A stretch of DNA of 64,000 bases from CAVYXK01 sp963708245. GTDB lineage: Bacteria > Pseudomonadota > Alphaproteobacteria > Acetobacterales > Acetobacteraceae. The stretch spans positions 8,060,001 through 8,124,000 of the forward strand of contig OY970201.1 of NCBI GenBank assembly GCA_963708245.1. Direction: 5' to 3'. The notes beneath the pieces are model-generated. The model saw only the letters and a program-made list of their open reading frames with translations, made no database searches and was not told the DNA's origin. Positions 33,731 through 41,927 of the stretch are shown one piece after another. Position numbers and translations under genes: made by a program. Position 1 is the first letter of the stretch. Every line of letters starts with the position of its first letter.

Positions 33731-33888
33731 CGGCGAAGCCCTCGGCCATCCGGGAAATGGCGGTCCATACAGCCAAGTTCGGCGTTCCGGCTCGGGTGCA
33801 TTTGCTTGCCCTGCGTCCCTACTGTGCCGAAAGCGTGCCTAGGCGAATTTGGTCCGATTCGATGTGAGCCACAGGGGAGGAAAAAGAG

Positions 33889-34695
33889 ATGCCCAAGATC
33901 AAGGTCAACGACATCAGTATGAACTACGAGCAGCAGGGCACGGGAGAGCCGCTCGTGCTTATTCCCTATCTGGCGGCGGACAACGCCTGCTACGCGTTTC
34001 AGGTCGCGGACTATGCCAAGCACTTCACCTGCATATCGGTAGATCCGCGAGGTGCGGGCGAGACCGACAAGCCGGGCGGCACGTACTCAACGCAACTATT
34101 CGCCGACGACATCGCGGCGTTCATGCAGGCGATCGGCATCGATCGGGCGCACGTGTCTGGTCTGTCATTGGGCGCGGCAACCGGACTATGGCTCGCCGCC
34201 AGGCACCCGCAGCGGGTCAAATCGCTGTCACTGCATAGCGGGTGGACCAAGACGGACCCGTTTCTCAAGGTGGTGGTCCAGGGCTGGCAGACCATGGCCA
34301 AAGGTCTGGGCAGCGTCACCGACATGGTGATCCAGGGCATATTCCCCTGGTGCTTCACGCCGGAACTCTACGCGGCGAAGCCGGAGTATATCGAGTCGCT
34401 CGCCGCCTTCGTGCGCGGACGTCCGGCGCAGCCGCTCGAGGCCTTCTTGCGCCAATCCGATGCGGTGATCGCTCACGATGCGGGATCGGCGCTCGCCGGG
34501 ATCAAGGCGCCGACCCAGATCACGTTCGGCCGCCACGATGTTGTCACCTCCACCCGCTTCGCGGATGCGATGAAGAACGGCATCGGGCGGAGTGAGATGA
34601 CGGTCTTCGAGGGCTGCGCCCATGCGCCTATCTACGAGAGCGTTGCCGAGTTCAACGAAAAGACGCTGAGTTTCCTGACGCGCAACACCGGATAG
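33889..34695 (+). CDS. alpha/beta-fold hydrolase
   Basis: 268 residues, start backed by GGGGAGGAAAAAGAG. NYEQQGTGEPLVLIPYLAAD leads to the oxyanion strand; SGLSLGAATGLWLAARHP contains the nucleophile Ser in GLSLG; FGRHDVVTS provides a likely acid Asp; FEGCAHAPIYES the His. This is the classical esterase/lactonase-type fold, with 3-oxoadipate enol-lactonase-like proteins the nearest style, but the substrate is unknown. It is transcribed alone. Confidence 0.87.
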   Translation: MPKIKVNDISMNYEQQGTGEPLVLIPYLAADNACYAFQVADYAKHFTCISVDPRGAGETDKPGGTYSTQLFADDIAAFMQAIGIDRAHVSGLSLGAATGLWLAARHPQRVKSLSLHSGWTKTDPFLKVVVQGWQTMAKGLGSVTDMVIQGIFPWCFTPELYAAKPEYIESLAAFVRGRPAQPLEAFLRQSDAVIAHDAGSALAGIKAPTQITFGRHDVVTSTRFADAMKNGIGRSEMTVFEGCAHAPIYESVAEFNEKTLSFLTRNTG

Positions 34696-34936
34696 CGACT
34701 GCCAGCGATCACGTCCCCATTGCATCGGGCGTTCCGGCTCGATAGGGAGGCGGGGAATGGCGGAATCACATGACGGGCAGCGCAGCGGTAGGCGGGCTGC
34801 CGCACCCGAACCGCCGGAATCGGTAGAGTCGAGGTGTGGCGCGGTGGCTGTAGGTCGAACATATCTGTTGCCGCCCCTTTCGTTTGGCGGTGCCTCACTG
34901 GTCCGGCCGTGGCTCCGTCTCCACACCCCGCTCATC

Positions 34937-34969
34937 GAACCGGACATGCAGATCTCCCGCATCCGGCTC
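34937..34969 (-). ncRNA. group II intron domain V
   Basis: The minus-strand segment begins GAGCCGGATGCGGGAGATCT and ends TGCATGTCCGGTTC, pairing GAGCCGGA with TCCGGTTC and ATGCGG with CTGCAT around a GAGA-type loop. This 33-base hairpin is the catalytic core of group II introns and marks the 3' part of the intron. Confidence 0.88.
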
Positions 34970-34981
34970 TCGGACAAGACA

Positions 34982-36313
34982 TCACGCCTTCACCCACGCC
35001 ACGTCGTGCCCAAGCCGGCTCAGGCGCACGAGCCCGAAGTGCCCGTAGAGGTGCGAGGGTGGATAGCTCCCGCCCCTGCGTCGCCTGACCTTGTGCTTGG
35101 AACGCAACCACCGGCGCAACCGCACCGCCGTGTAGCTGTCGAGCGCCCGATACGCCTTGTTGACAGTGCCAACGCTGAAGTAGTTGGCCCATCCGCGTAA
35201 CGCGCGGTTCAACTGCTCCACCAGCTCTGTGGTCTTCTGCCAAGTACCCGATCGGTCAGTCAGCGCGTGGACTTTGTCGACCATGCGCTTGATGCTCTTC
35301 TTTGATGGCCGCTGACCCAAGCGGGCCTTGCCGGTTCTCGCCGAATACATCCGTCCGAACGTGTATCCCAGGAAGTCGAACTCCCCTTCCGGCACCTTGC
35401 AGATACGTGTCTTCTCCTCGTTCACCGTGAGCTTCAGCTTGCCCATGATCTCGCGCAGTCGTCGCAACGCCTCGTCGGCGTTGCCCTTCCGGCACAGGAT
35501 CACGAGGTCGTCGGCGTAAGTCACGATGCGCGTGCCGAGGCGTCGCTCCAGCCCGAGCTTCTTCCAGCCCAGCACAAACCGGCGCATGTAGAGATTCGCC
35601 AGCAGTGGTGAGATGGGTGAGCCTTGCGGGATGCCGCACCGCTTGTCCCGAGCCTCCGTCGTGCGTGTCCTCCGCCCTCGTTTGTCGGTTTCTTCCACGG
35701 GGCAGTCCAGCCGCATCCTGATCAGATGCAGCACACGCCGATCAACGATCCGGCGAGCCACCGACTTCAAGAGGTCGGCATGGGGAATGCTCCCGAAGTA
35801 GTCCGCGAGGTCGGCGTCAACCACTTCCGGGTGGCCACGGAACAGCAGTTCCTCCACCTCGATCACCGCCTGTTGGGCGTTGCGCCCGGGACGGTAAGCG
35901 TATTGCTCCGGTGGAAGGTCGGCTTCAAAGATCGGTTCCAGCACCAGCATCGCTGCTGTCATGCAGACCCGATCCCGCACGGTCGAGATGCCCAGCGGCC
36001 TGAGTTTGCCGTTGGCTTTCGCAATAAACACGCGTCTGATCGGTTCCGGTCGGTAGGTCTCCTGCCTGAGTGCAAGCGCCAGTTCGCCGAGCCACCGCTG
36101 CGTCCCATACGCCTCGATGTCCGCGAAGTCCTGACCGTCCACGCCTGGTGCACCCTTGTTGGAGCGGCACAGGGCATAGGCATGAGCCAAGATGTCTTCA
36201 CGGCTGATCTTGTCGTACAGGGCATAGAAGCGATAGCCAGCTTCTGCCTTCGCTTTCGCGTGCAACGCCATCTGCAGTTTCTGAACACTGTTCGGAGTTG
36301 ATAGGTTGCCCAA
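34982..36313 (-). CDS. ltrA: group II intron-encoded reverse transcriptase/maturase
   Basis: 443 residues. RT blocks include GAPGVDGQDFADIEAYG, AYRPGRNAQQAVIEVEE, the GIPQGSPISPLLANLYMRRF block and the catalytic TYADDLVILCRKG. The maturase X domain follows (LRGWANYFSVGTVNKAYRAL). No HNH endonuclease domain is present; the protein ends with a basic tail ARLRRW-like and HFGLVRLSRLG. It helps the intron splice and copies it into DNA. The gene lies in domain IV of the intron. Confidence 0.95.
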   Translation of the reverse strand: MGNLSTPNSVQKLQMALHAKAKAEAGYRFYALYDKISREDILAHAYALCRSNKGAPGVDGQDFADIEAYGTQRWLGELALALRQETYRPEPIRRVFIAKANGKLRPLGISTVRDRVCMTAAMLVLEPIFEADLPPEQYAYRPGRNAQQAVIEVEELLFRGHPEVVDADLADYFGSIPHADLLKSVARRIVDRRVLHLIRMRLDCPVEETDKRGRRTRTTEARDKRCGIPQGSPISPLLANLYMRRFVLGWKKLGLERRLGTRIVTYADDLVILCRKGNADEALRRLREIMGKLKLTVNEEKTRICKVPEGEFDFLGYTFGRMYSARTGKARLGQRPSKKSIKRMVDKVHALTDRSGTWQKTTELVEQLNRALRGWANYFSVGTVNKAYRALDSYTAVRLRRWLRSKHKVRRRRGGSYPPSHLYGHFGLVRLSRLGHDVAWVKA

Positions 36314-36960
36314 TCTCCAGGTCCCTCACTACGTCCTGCGTCTGTCTTGAACTGAGGTCCCTTCCCTCCACCGGCGTTACCCGGCTTCCGCGGTACTACG
36401 AACCTCTCCGCCACCCCACGGCGCCCGGCCTGTCCCTCGCGGGCGTCCGGTTGATCATCCCTGACCGCGCCCTGGGGCTTCCCGTGTTGCGTGCGCTTTC
36501 CTTGTGTACATGCTGCCGCCACTACCCCGGTGCAGCGGCTGGGCGTACTCTTCGCTCATCCCACCCAGCCGTGTCAGCCTTCCCCGAAAGGGTCGTCGGG
36601 TCGGCCTGCGCATCGTCCTTTTCGAGGCTTGCTCGGCGTTCACTCGCGTTGCGGCCTGCACACTCGCGCGGCCACCAATTCGTGACCCGCTAGACCGAAG
36701 GCTTCAGCCATTTCGTCACCTCCATGACTGCTCCGGTTGCTTCCGGCTGGAGCGTTGCCGGGTGGGACTTGCACCCACTGGAAAGCGCCGCCTTTCACGG
36801 CGCACACCCAAAGCGAACCAACGCCCGGGCCCCATCATCCCGGACACAGGAAGGCTGTCGCGATGCCCCACCGTCGCTAGAGCCTGGTTCGCCGGTTGCG
36901 GCAGGACGGCGTTCCGTGGCCACATTATTCTCGTGGGAAGCCAGCAACCAGGAGACGGCC

Positions 36961-37467
36961 ATGAGTGAGCAGTCGAACCCCGAGGACCGGCTTTTAAGCG
37001 CAGTGGAGCACCAGATGGTGGAGCAGACGAAGTCCCCGGCGCTCGACGAACTCTCCAGGGAGGCGCTGCAGGCCCTGGCCAAGCGGCTGCGTTCGGCGCG
37101 TGACCGGGCTCTGCGGATCGGGCGCCAGCAAAAACGCGAGATCCGCGGCAAGGCCGATCCGAAGGGTGCCCTACCCGCGCGCGACAATGTCGGGACGGAA
37201 GCGAAGGCACAGGTTCTGATCGAAGCGGTGAACCGGGTGACCGGAGCGCTCCGGAAACTGAATGCGCCCAGCCAATCTGAACTCACGCCCAAAGTCGCCG
37301 CGATGAAGCGCACGGCCCCTACCCCTCAGCATCCGGCCCCCGGCAGTACGGCATCCAAAGGGATGCAGCCGAAGGCAAGCCGCCGACCGACGGTAAGGTT
37401 AGATCCGCGCGAGATCGGCTGCGTATCCCAGGCAGGCAAGGCCGCTCAGGCCAAGCGAGACCGTTGA
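36961..37467 (+). CDS. conserved hypothetical protein, helical, basic C-terminus
   Basis: 168 residues from ATG at 36961, chosen for the AGGAGACGGCC ribosome site; the open frame upstream to 36724 is intron sequence and not coding. ALDELSREALQALAKRLRSA, DRALRIGRQQKREIRGKA and GTEAKAQVLIEAVNRVTGAL suggest a long helical, coiled-coil-prone domain with a disordered Pro/Lys-rich tail. I recall similar small proteins in other alphaproteobacteria but know of no function. The group II intron lies 155 bases upstream. Confidence 0.7.
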   Translation: MSEQSNPEDRLLSAVEHQMVEQTKSPALDELSREALQALAKRLRSARDRALRIGRQQKREIRGKADPKGALPARDNVGTEAKAQVLIEAVNRVTGALRKLNAPSQSELTPKVAAMKRTAPTPQHPAPGSTASKGMQPKASRRPTVRLDPREIGCVSQAGKAAQAKRDR

Positions 37468-37566
37468 TCGGACCGTTGCGGCTTGGGGCTGCGTACGACG
37501 CCTTTACTGATTGCGGAACCGTCACGCTCGCGAACGGTTCCCCGGCGCGTGATGTTTACAGCGCTG

Positions 37567-38331
37567 TCAGTGGCGGACATCAATCCAGTCGTCCGTGAAC
37601 GGCCGGTGAGCGAATGTCGCCCAGACGAAGTTTATCGAATAGCGCAGGCCAATTCGTATCAAGCCCTCCTCGAGCAGTCGCCGGCCCGATGACAGCGCCG
37701 GCAGCCGGAAGGTGAACTTCACCGCACCAACGGCATTCAGCCGGCACGCGAGATCCGTGTCCTCTCCGTAGAAGCTGAACAGAGGATTGTAGCCACCGAT
37801 CTGCTCAAGCGCCGTGCGGCGCACCACGAAATTACCACCCTGAAGCATCGAACCCGCGCGCAGTACGAACCGGTTCAGGATATAGAATCCGTATCCCATG
37901 ACATAGAACGCCCGTACCGCGGCTCGCGCGCCTTTCGACACGTCGTAGTAAATGTAAGGGCCGCTCAGTGCGACCAGGCCTGGGCGACGGCGAAACTCCT
38001 GCAGCACACGGTTCAGCCAGCCTTCCGTGACGATCGTATCTGCGTCCACATTCGCGATCAGATTGCCGCTGGCGCACAAAAAGCCGGCCCGCCGCGCTTG
38101 CACAAGGCCCTTCACCGGTTCGTCGACGACGATCACCTCGGGGAACGAGGCTGCCAGTTCTCCGGTACCATCGGTGCTTGCATTGTTGACGACGATGATC
38201 TCCCCCGTGCAGCCTGATCGTCTGATTTCAGAAATGATCGCGGTCAGCGTCCTAGCTAAATGTTTCTCTTCGTTGTACGCTGGCACGACAAAGCTGATCG
38301 TTACCTGCTCAGTCACCGGGCTGAACTCCAT
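37567..38331 (-). CDS. family 2 glycosyltransferase
   Basis: About 254 residues from the ATG at 38331 (MEFSPVTEQVTISFVVPAYN); GTG at 38316 is an equally good start since it overlaps the GT4 stop. TISFVVPAYNEEKHLARTLT, IIVVNNASTDGTGELA and NLIANVDADTIVTEGWL (DAD metal motif) define a GT-A fold; GGNFVVRRTALEQIGGYNP and YGEDTDLACRL supply the acceptor region and catalytic base (ED). Cytosolic or membrane-associated; transfers a sugar from an NDP donor. Last gene of the DUF6134-dedA-GT4-GT2 operon. Confidence 0.9.
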   Translation of the reverse strand: MEFSPVTEQVTISFVVPAYNEEKHLARTLTAIISEIRRSGCTGEIIVVNNASTDGTGELAASFPEVIVVDEPVKGLVQARRAGFLCASGNLIANVDADTIVTEGWLNRVLQEFRRRPGLVALSGPYIYYDVSKGARAAVRAFYVMGYGFYILNRFVLRAGSMLQGGNFVVRRTALEQIGGYNPLFSFYGEDTDLACRLNAVGAVKFTFRLPALSSGRRLLEEGLIRIGLRYSINFVWATFAHRPFTDDWIDVRH

Positions 38332-39514
38332 CGAGCATTGACCGATAGAGCGATTCCCACTCATCGGTGACGGTTTCGACGCTATATCTCTCGGCGGAAC
38401 GTCTGCCGCCCGAACCCAGAAGCCGCCGCCGCTCCGGCGAGGTCAGCAGTTCCGCGAGTGCCCGTGACAGTCGCTTTGGATCGTGAGGGTCCACCAGCAC
38501 ACCGTTGGTGGGGCTGACAAACTCCGGTAGCGCCCTGGTATCCGCGGCAACCACGGGAACGCCGGACGCCATTGCCTGCAACAACACCATGCTCTGGGTC
38601 TCGCTGGTACTCATGAGCGCGAACGCGTCACTAATCCGTAACAGTTGTGCCAGCTCATCCTGCGGCAGCGTGCCAAGAAACCTGATTTGCTGGGTGATTC
38701 GCAACTGATTCGCTAATGCTCGGAGTGTCGGTTCGTGCGAGCCGTGCCCAGCGATCCCCAATTCGACCGCTACCCCCCCGTCTCGCAGCATCGCCACGGC
38801 ATGCAACAGTACATCGATATTCTTCTCCGGCCCGAGCCGACCGGCATAGGTGACCGTCGGGCTGCCAAATCCGAACTGCGCCCGCAGGGTATCGCGCTCG
38901 TCAGAAAGGGGCGGCCTGAACAGGTCAGTGTCGATTGGGTTGGACACCACAAGATGCGGCCGACACAGCCTAGCAGCGCCAAGCTCCTCGAATACCGAGC
39001 GGGATGGTGCGGTGACGTAATCGCAGCGGTTGTAGAACCACGTCACGTAAGCGGCCGCTAGATGAACGCTCACCGGCATATATGGCGCTAAGCCGGCGAT
39101 GGTCGTATGATTGGTGCCGATGACAGGGATGCCGAGGCAGGCGCCATTCAGCAGCGCCTCCAGCCCGATGCCGAAGAAGGAATGCGTGTGAAGTACATCG
39201 GGTTTCGCTCGGCGCGCACCTACCCAGCTTATTGGCGAGAGCAACGCCGCCCGGGACTGCCGCGTTGAACTTGGAAATGGCAACGAAGGCCGGCGGCACA
39301 CGCGCACGTTGGCGCCCAAATCGCGCTCACGCACCGGGGCGCCGATCCGCTGATAGTCCCGCGTCGCATAGCGCGGCGCATAGATGTCAACCTGGTGTCC
39401 CCGCCTTCCCAGGGAGCGGCTGATGGTCGCGATCGAATCCTGGATCCCCCCTAGCTCGGGAAAGAAATAGTCGGTGAACATCGCGACCCTCACCGGTCGA
39501 TCCCGCCGGCCCAC
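38309..39514 (-). CDS. family 4 glycosyltransferase, second motif glutamate replaced
   Basis: 401 residues. VRVAMFTDYFFPELGGIQDS is the acceptor-side start, TYAGRLGPEKNIDVLLHAV the donor-domain start, and STSETQSMVLLQAMASGVPV the E-x7-E site. E305 is kept, but the second position is Q313 rather than Glu, an unusual change at a donor-ribose contact. The rest of the GT-B fold is normal, so it may still work. It overlaps the GT2 gene and the end of the dedA gene. Probably builds a lipid-linked or cell-surface glycan. Confidence 0.9.
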   Translation of the reverse strand: MGRRDRPVRVAMFTDYFFPELGGIQDSIATISRSLGRRGHQVDIYAPRYATRDYQRIGAPVRERDLGANVRVCRRPSLPFPSSTRQSRAALLSPISWVGARRAKPDVLHTHSFFGIGLEALLNGACLGIPVIGTNHTTIAGLAPYMPVSVHLAAAYVTWFYNRCDYVTAPSRSVFEELGAARLCRPHLVVSNPIDTDLFRPPLSDERDTLRAQFGFGSPTVTYAGRLGPEKNIDVLLHAVAMLRDGGVAVELGIAGHGSHEPTLRALANQLRITQQIRFLGTLPQDELAQLLRISDAFALMSTSETQSMVLLQAMASGVPVVAADTRALPEFVSPTNGVLVDPHDPKRLSRALAELLTSPERRRLLGSGGRRSAERYSVETVTDEWESLYRSMLDGVQPGD

Positions 39515-40162
39515 ATGCCGTCGGCTTTCCTGAGGACCAGCAAAATCCCTGCCACACCGGCGGCGCAGAGCACGATCGTTCCTACAACGAAGTGGCGCGC
39601 AAAGAACGGATAGTAGTCACTGGCGAAGTAGCCGAAGGCGAACAGTATCCCGGTCTTCGGCACACTAGTGTTCTGACTTTGACACTTCGATCCCGACCGG
39701 GATGGCGGGATCGGCCGCGAACCAGATGGAGGCCGGGGATCGAAGCGATAGGATCGCAACACTAGCGAGCAGGTTCACGAGGATGAAGCGCGCCAGTGGC
39801 AAGCGCAGCATACCGCTGCCCATGAGTACGACGCCGCCGATGGAATGCGTCCACTTGCCGACAAACAGCATCTTGGTGGCGTTATGCGTGAGGCCGCGCT
39901 GCACCTCCGGAGTGATGAAGCTGCACATGCCAAGGCGTCGACCGAGGCCGGCAAGCGGCGTTCTGCCGGTTCGGCCAACCCAATAGTAGATCACGTCACC
40001 GATTAGGTCAGCGCATACCAGCAGGCATAGCGCCCAATACAAGTTGAAGTATTGCTGAGCCACAAGAAAACCTGTGAGGATTGTTACGAATGGTCCCTCG
40101 ATGATCGCCAATGGCAGGATCAGTGCGCTGCCGTGCGCGATCAGGAAACCACCGAGCGTCAC
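39490..40162 (-). pseudogene. DedA-family membrane protein gene, broken by a 91-bp insert
   Basis: From a GTG at 40162 the protein reads VTLGGFLIAHGSALILPLAI, EGPFVTILTGFLVAQQYF, DLIGDVIYYWVGR and LPLARFILVNLLASV, a DedA-type integral membrane protein. Deleting 39669-39765 restores LLASV-PKTGILFAFGYFASD and the final transmembrane helix to the stop at 39490. With the insert the frame ends early at about 39665. The native product would have about 190 residues. DedA proteins are membrane transporters or flippases for lipid carriers, in keeping with the glycosyltransferases downstream. The product is now truncated before its last segments. Confidence 0.78.
39669..39759. repeat. 91-bp MITE-like insertion with CACTAG target duplication
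   Basis: The insert begins TGTTCTGACTTTGACACTTC and ends GATAGGATCGCAA. CACTAG flanks it at 39663-39668 and 39760-39765. Internal arms TTCGATCCC (39687-39695) and GGGGATCGAA (39736-39745) form a long imperfect hairpin. It encodes nothing. It is too small for a transposase, so movement in trans is inferred. Confidence 0.75.
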
Positions 40163-40169
40163 AAGTGGT

Positions 40170-40832
40170 TCACAGCCGCTCGTAGTGGACGTTGGAGCCG
40201 TCCGCAACAGTAAAGGCCAGGCCGGCCCAGGCGTCTGTCTGGTCGTACCAGACATCGACACTGAACGCGCCACTCAGATTGTAATGATCTGCCACGATTG
40301 TGCTGCCGGACGCGAGCCGGATAGCGGCCGCCCGCCGCACCACCGCCACCTTGGGTCGCAACAGGACGCCGTCCTCCAGACTTATCATCGGTCCGTCCAG
40401 CATGTGCTTGTTCCAGTAGGAGGTGCCGAACGCAGGCTCCGGCGCGACGTAGCGCGCCGTCCGGCTACCGAGGACCACCAGTCCTTCGTCGCCACGGCGC
40501 GCGTGCACCCACTCCCGCTGGCCGTTCTTGTCGGTTTCGCCGATCAAACCCACCAGTGTCCCGCCGTGCCATGTTTCGATGACGCGGTGCTTGTAACGGG
40601 CTATGGGGATGGAGAGGAAGCTCACCAGAGCATCCACCGCAACGTGGACGGTCAACGCGTCGCCCTGGCTTTCGAAGCTCAAGGTATGGCGGCCGATATC
40701 GCTGCCATGACGGATCAGTCGAAAAGCAAGCGTACTACCCGGCGGTACTGGCAATGCGGCAGCCACCCGGCGCGCTGCAACGCCCGCCCCCACCAACACC
40801 ACAGCGCGCCTGCCGATCGCCTTTGCATCCAT
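40170..40832 (-). CDS. DUF6134-like protein of unknown function
   Basis: 220 residues, starting MDAKAIGRRAVVLVGAGVAA (probable signal peptide or Tat-like start). The body, TLAFRLIRHGSDIGRHTLSF, DALTVHVAVDALVSFLSIPI and YKHRVIETWHGGTLVGLIGE, matches the beta-rich pattern I associate with DUF6134 proteins of Acetobacteraceae and relatives. These are likely periplasmic; the function is unknown. It is the first gene of the operon, and its stop lies 7 bases beyond the dedA GTG, so the two overlap slightly. Confidence 0.7.
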   Translation of the reverse strand: MDAKAIGRRAVVLVGAGVAARRVAAALPVPPGSTLAFRLIRHGSDIGRHTLSFESQGDALTVHVAVDALVSFLSIPIARYKHRVIETWHGGTLVGLIGETDKNGQREWVHARRGDEGLVVLGSRTARYVAPEPAFGTSYWNKHMLDGPMISLEDGVLLRPKVAVVRRAAAIRLASGSTIVADHYNLSGAFSVDVWYDQTDAWAGLAFTVADGSNVHYERL

Positions 40833-41192
40833 ACCACGAATCGCCCGCTAGCCGCCGAACGCCCTGCCAGTATCTCAGCCGTCGGAAACCATCAACCCAA
40901 ACGGCTCCAACACCGAATTCTGGTGAGAACGACTCAACCTCGCCCCCGACGTTAGGCCCCGGGCGATCAACGGGAGGCTGGGATGGTGGGGTCACATGAC
41001 GGACAGCCGGTGAATACAGGCGGTCTCGCCGACTGATGGAGTGACAATTATGTCACAAGTCGCGGTTCCCGGCGACCTTCAGGGAGTTTCCGCCGCCGCA
41101 AAAGGCGGCTAGACTGGGCTTTGCAAGACCTGCAACGGGACGTGCACAACCACTGATTGCAGCAGCATAGCAACAATGACGGAGGGGATTTC
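40833..41192. other. divergent intergenic region, no gene found
   Basis: 360 bases between the DUF6134 operon (minus) and the YSC84 gene (plus), which must hold both promoters. A small hairpin (CCGCCGCAAAAGGCGG, 41092-41107) lies upstream of the YSC84 gene. No confident promoter boxes were identified. Confidence 0.35.
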
Positions 41193-41753
41193 GTGAACCC
41201 ATCGAGACGCGCCATCCTGGGCATCGCGCCTGCGCTCGGAATTGGCATCGTGCTCGGCGCACGCAGCGCCGCGGCAGCTTCGGCCAAGCAGATCCACAGC
41301 GCGGCGGAGCAGGCGCTACGCCGGCTTTATGCGGAGCAACCAAAGACGCGGGAGCTGGCGAAGCGCGCCGTGGCGATCCTGGTGTTCCCCCGGATCTACA
41401 AGGGCGGGCTGATCGTCGGCGGCCAGAGCGGCGACGGCGTCCTGCTGGTGGGCGGGAAGGCCGAGGCATACTATAACCTGTCGGCGGCATCTTTCGGGCT
41501 GCAGGCCGGCGGCCAGACCTTCAGCTATGCGCTGTTCTTCATGAACGACGGGGCGTTGAAATATCTGCGCGACAGTGACGGCTGGGCAGTCGGCTCGGGC
41601 CCGAGTTTCGTGGTGGCGGACAAGGGCACGGCTGCGAGCCTCACCAGCACGACATTGACGCAGGACGTCGTGGCCGTTCCGTTCGGACAACGCGGCCTGA
41701 TGGCGGGTATCGGGCTGGAGGGATCCAAGATCACGCATATTCACCCGACATGA
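41193..41753 (+). CDS. YSC84/SYLF-domain lipid-binding exported protein
   Basis: 186 residues from GTG at 41193, preceded by GGAGGGGATTTC; an ATG twelve codons upstream is less well placed. The signal peptide has a Tat-like SRRAILGIAPALGIGIVLGA. The SYLF/Ysc84 domain follows: AILVFPRIYKGGLIVGGQSG, GVLLVGGKAEAYYNLSAASF, GLQAGGQTFSYALFFMND and a closing GLMAGIGLEGSKITHI. Such bacterial proteins are periplasmic or outer-membrane-associated and bind phosphoinositide-like lipids in eukaryotic relatives; the bacterial role is unclear. Confidence 0.9.
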   Translation: MNPSRRAILGIAPALGIGIVLGARSAAAASAKQIHSAAEQALRRLYAEQPKTRELAKRAVAILVFPRIYKGGLIVGGQSGDGVLLVGGKAEAYYNLSAASFGLQAGGQTFSYALFFMNDGALKYLRDSDGWAVGSGPSFVVADKGTAASLTSTTLTQDVVAVPFGQRGLMAGIGLEGSKITHIHPT

Positions 41754-41927
41754 TCATCTGAGGAACGGCCGATGCGGGCCACCCTGTTCCGCTCCGCGGC
41801 GCGGGCTGTGGCTGCTCCGTCTCCCGGCTTCCGCCAAGTATCGTGGCGAGACTCTGCGGACATTTCGTCGTTGCGGGGCACGTCGGTCCGGACTATCAGA
41901 CCCTTGAATTACGGCAAGAGGCGCCGT

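Larger units (their letters stand above)
34885..36805 (-). mobile_element. group II intron with maturase gene (3' end approximate)
   Basis: On the minus strand the intron opens with GTGCGCC at 36805-36799, followed by a typical domain I start (CAGTGGGTGCAAGTCCCACC). About 490 bases of structured RNA precede the maturase frame. After the maturase stop comes a domain V hairpin at 34969-34937 and a probable domain VI ending near 34885. The insertion lies in an intergenic region upstream of the gene at 36961, in opposite orientation to it. It looks complete and possibly mobile. Confidence 0.85.

Noticed and set aside
36724..36960. Upstream extension of the gene at 36961
   Set aside because: The first part is group II intron domain I sequence, and AGGAGACGGCC marks the ATG at 36961.
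41772..41927. 52-codon N-terminal extension of the radical SAM protein
   Set aside because: Not fully excluded, but it has no similarity to the family, whose members begin at the IEIIKPSHY segment; the GTG at 41928 was preferred.
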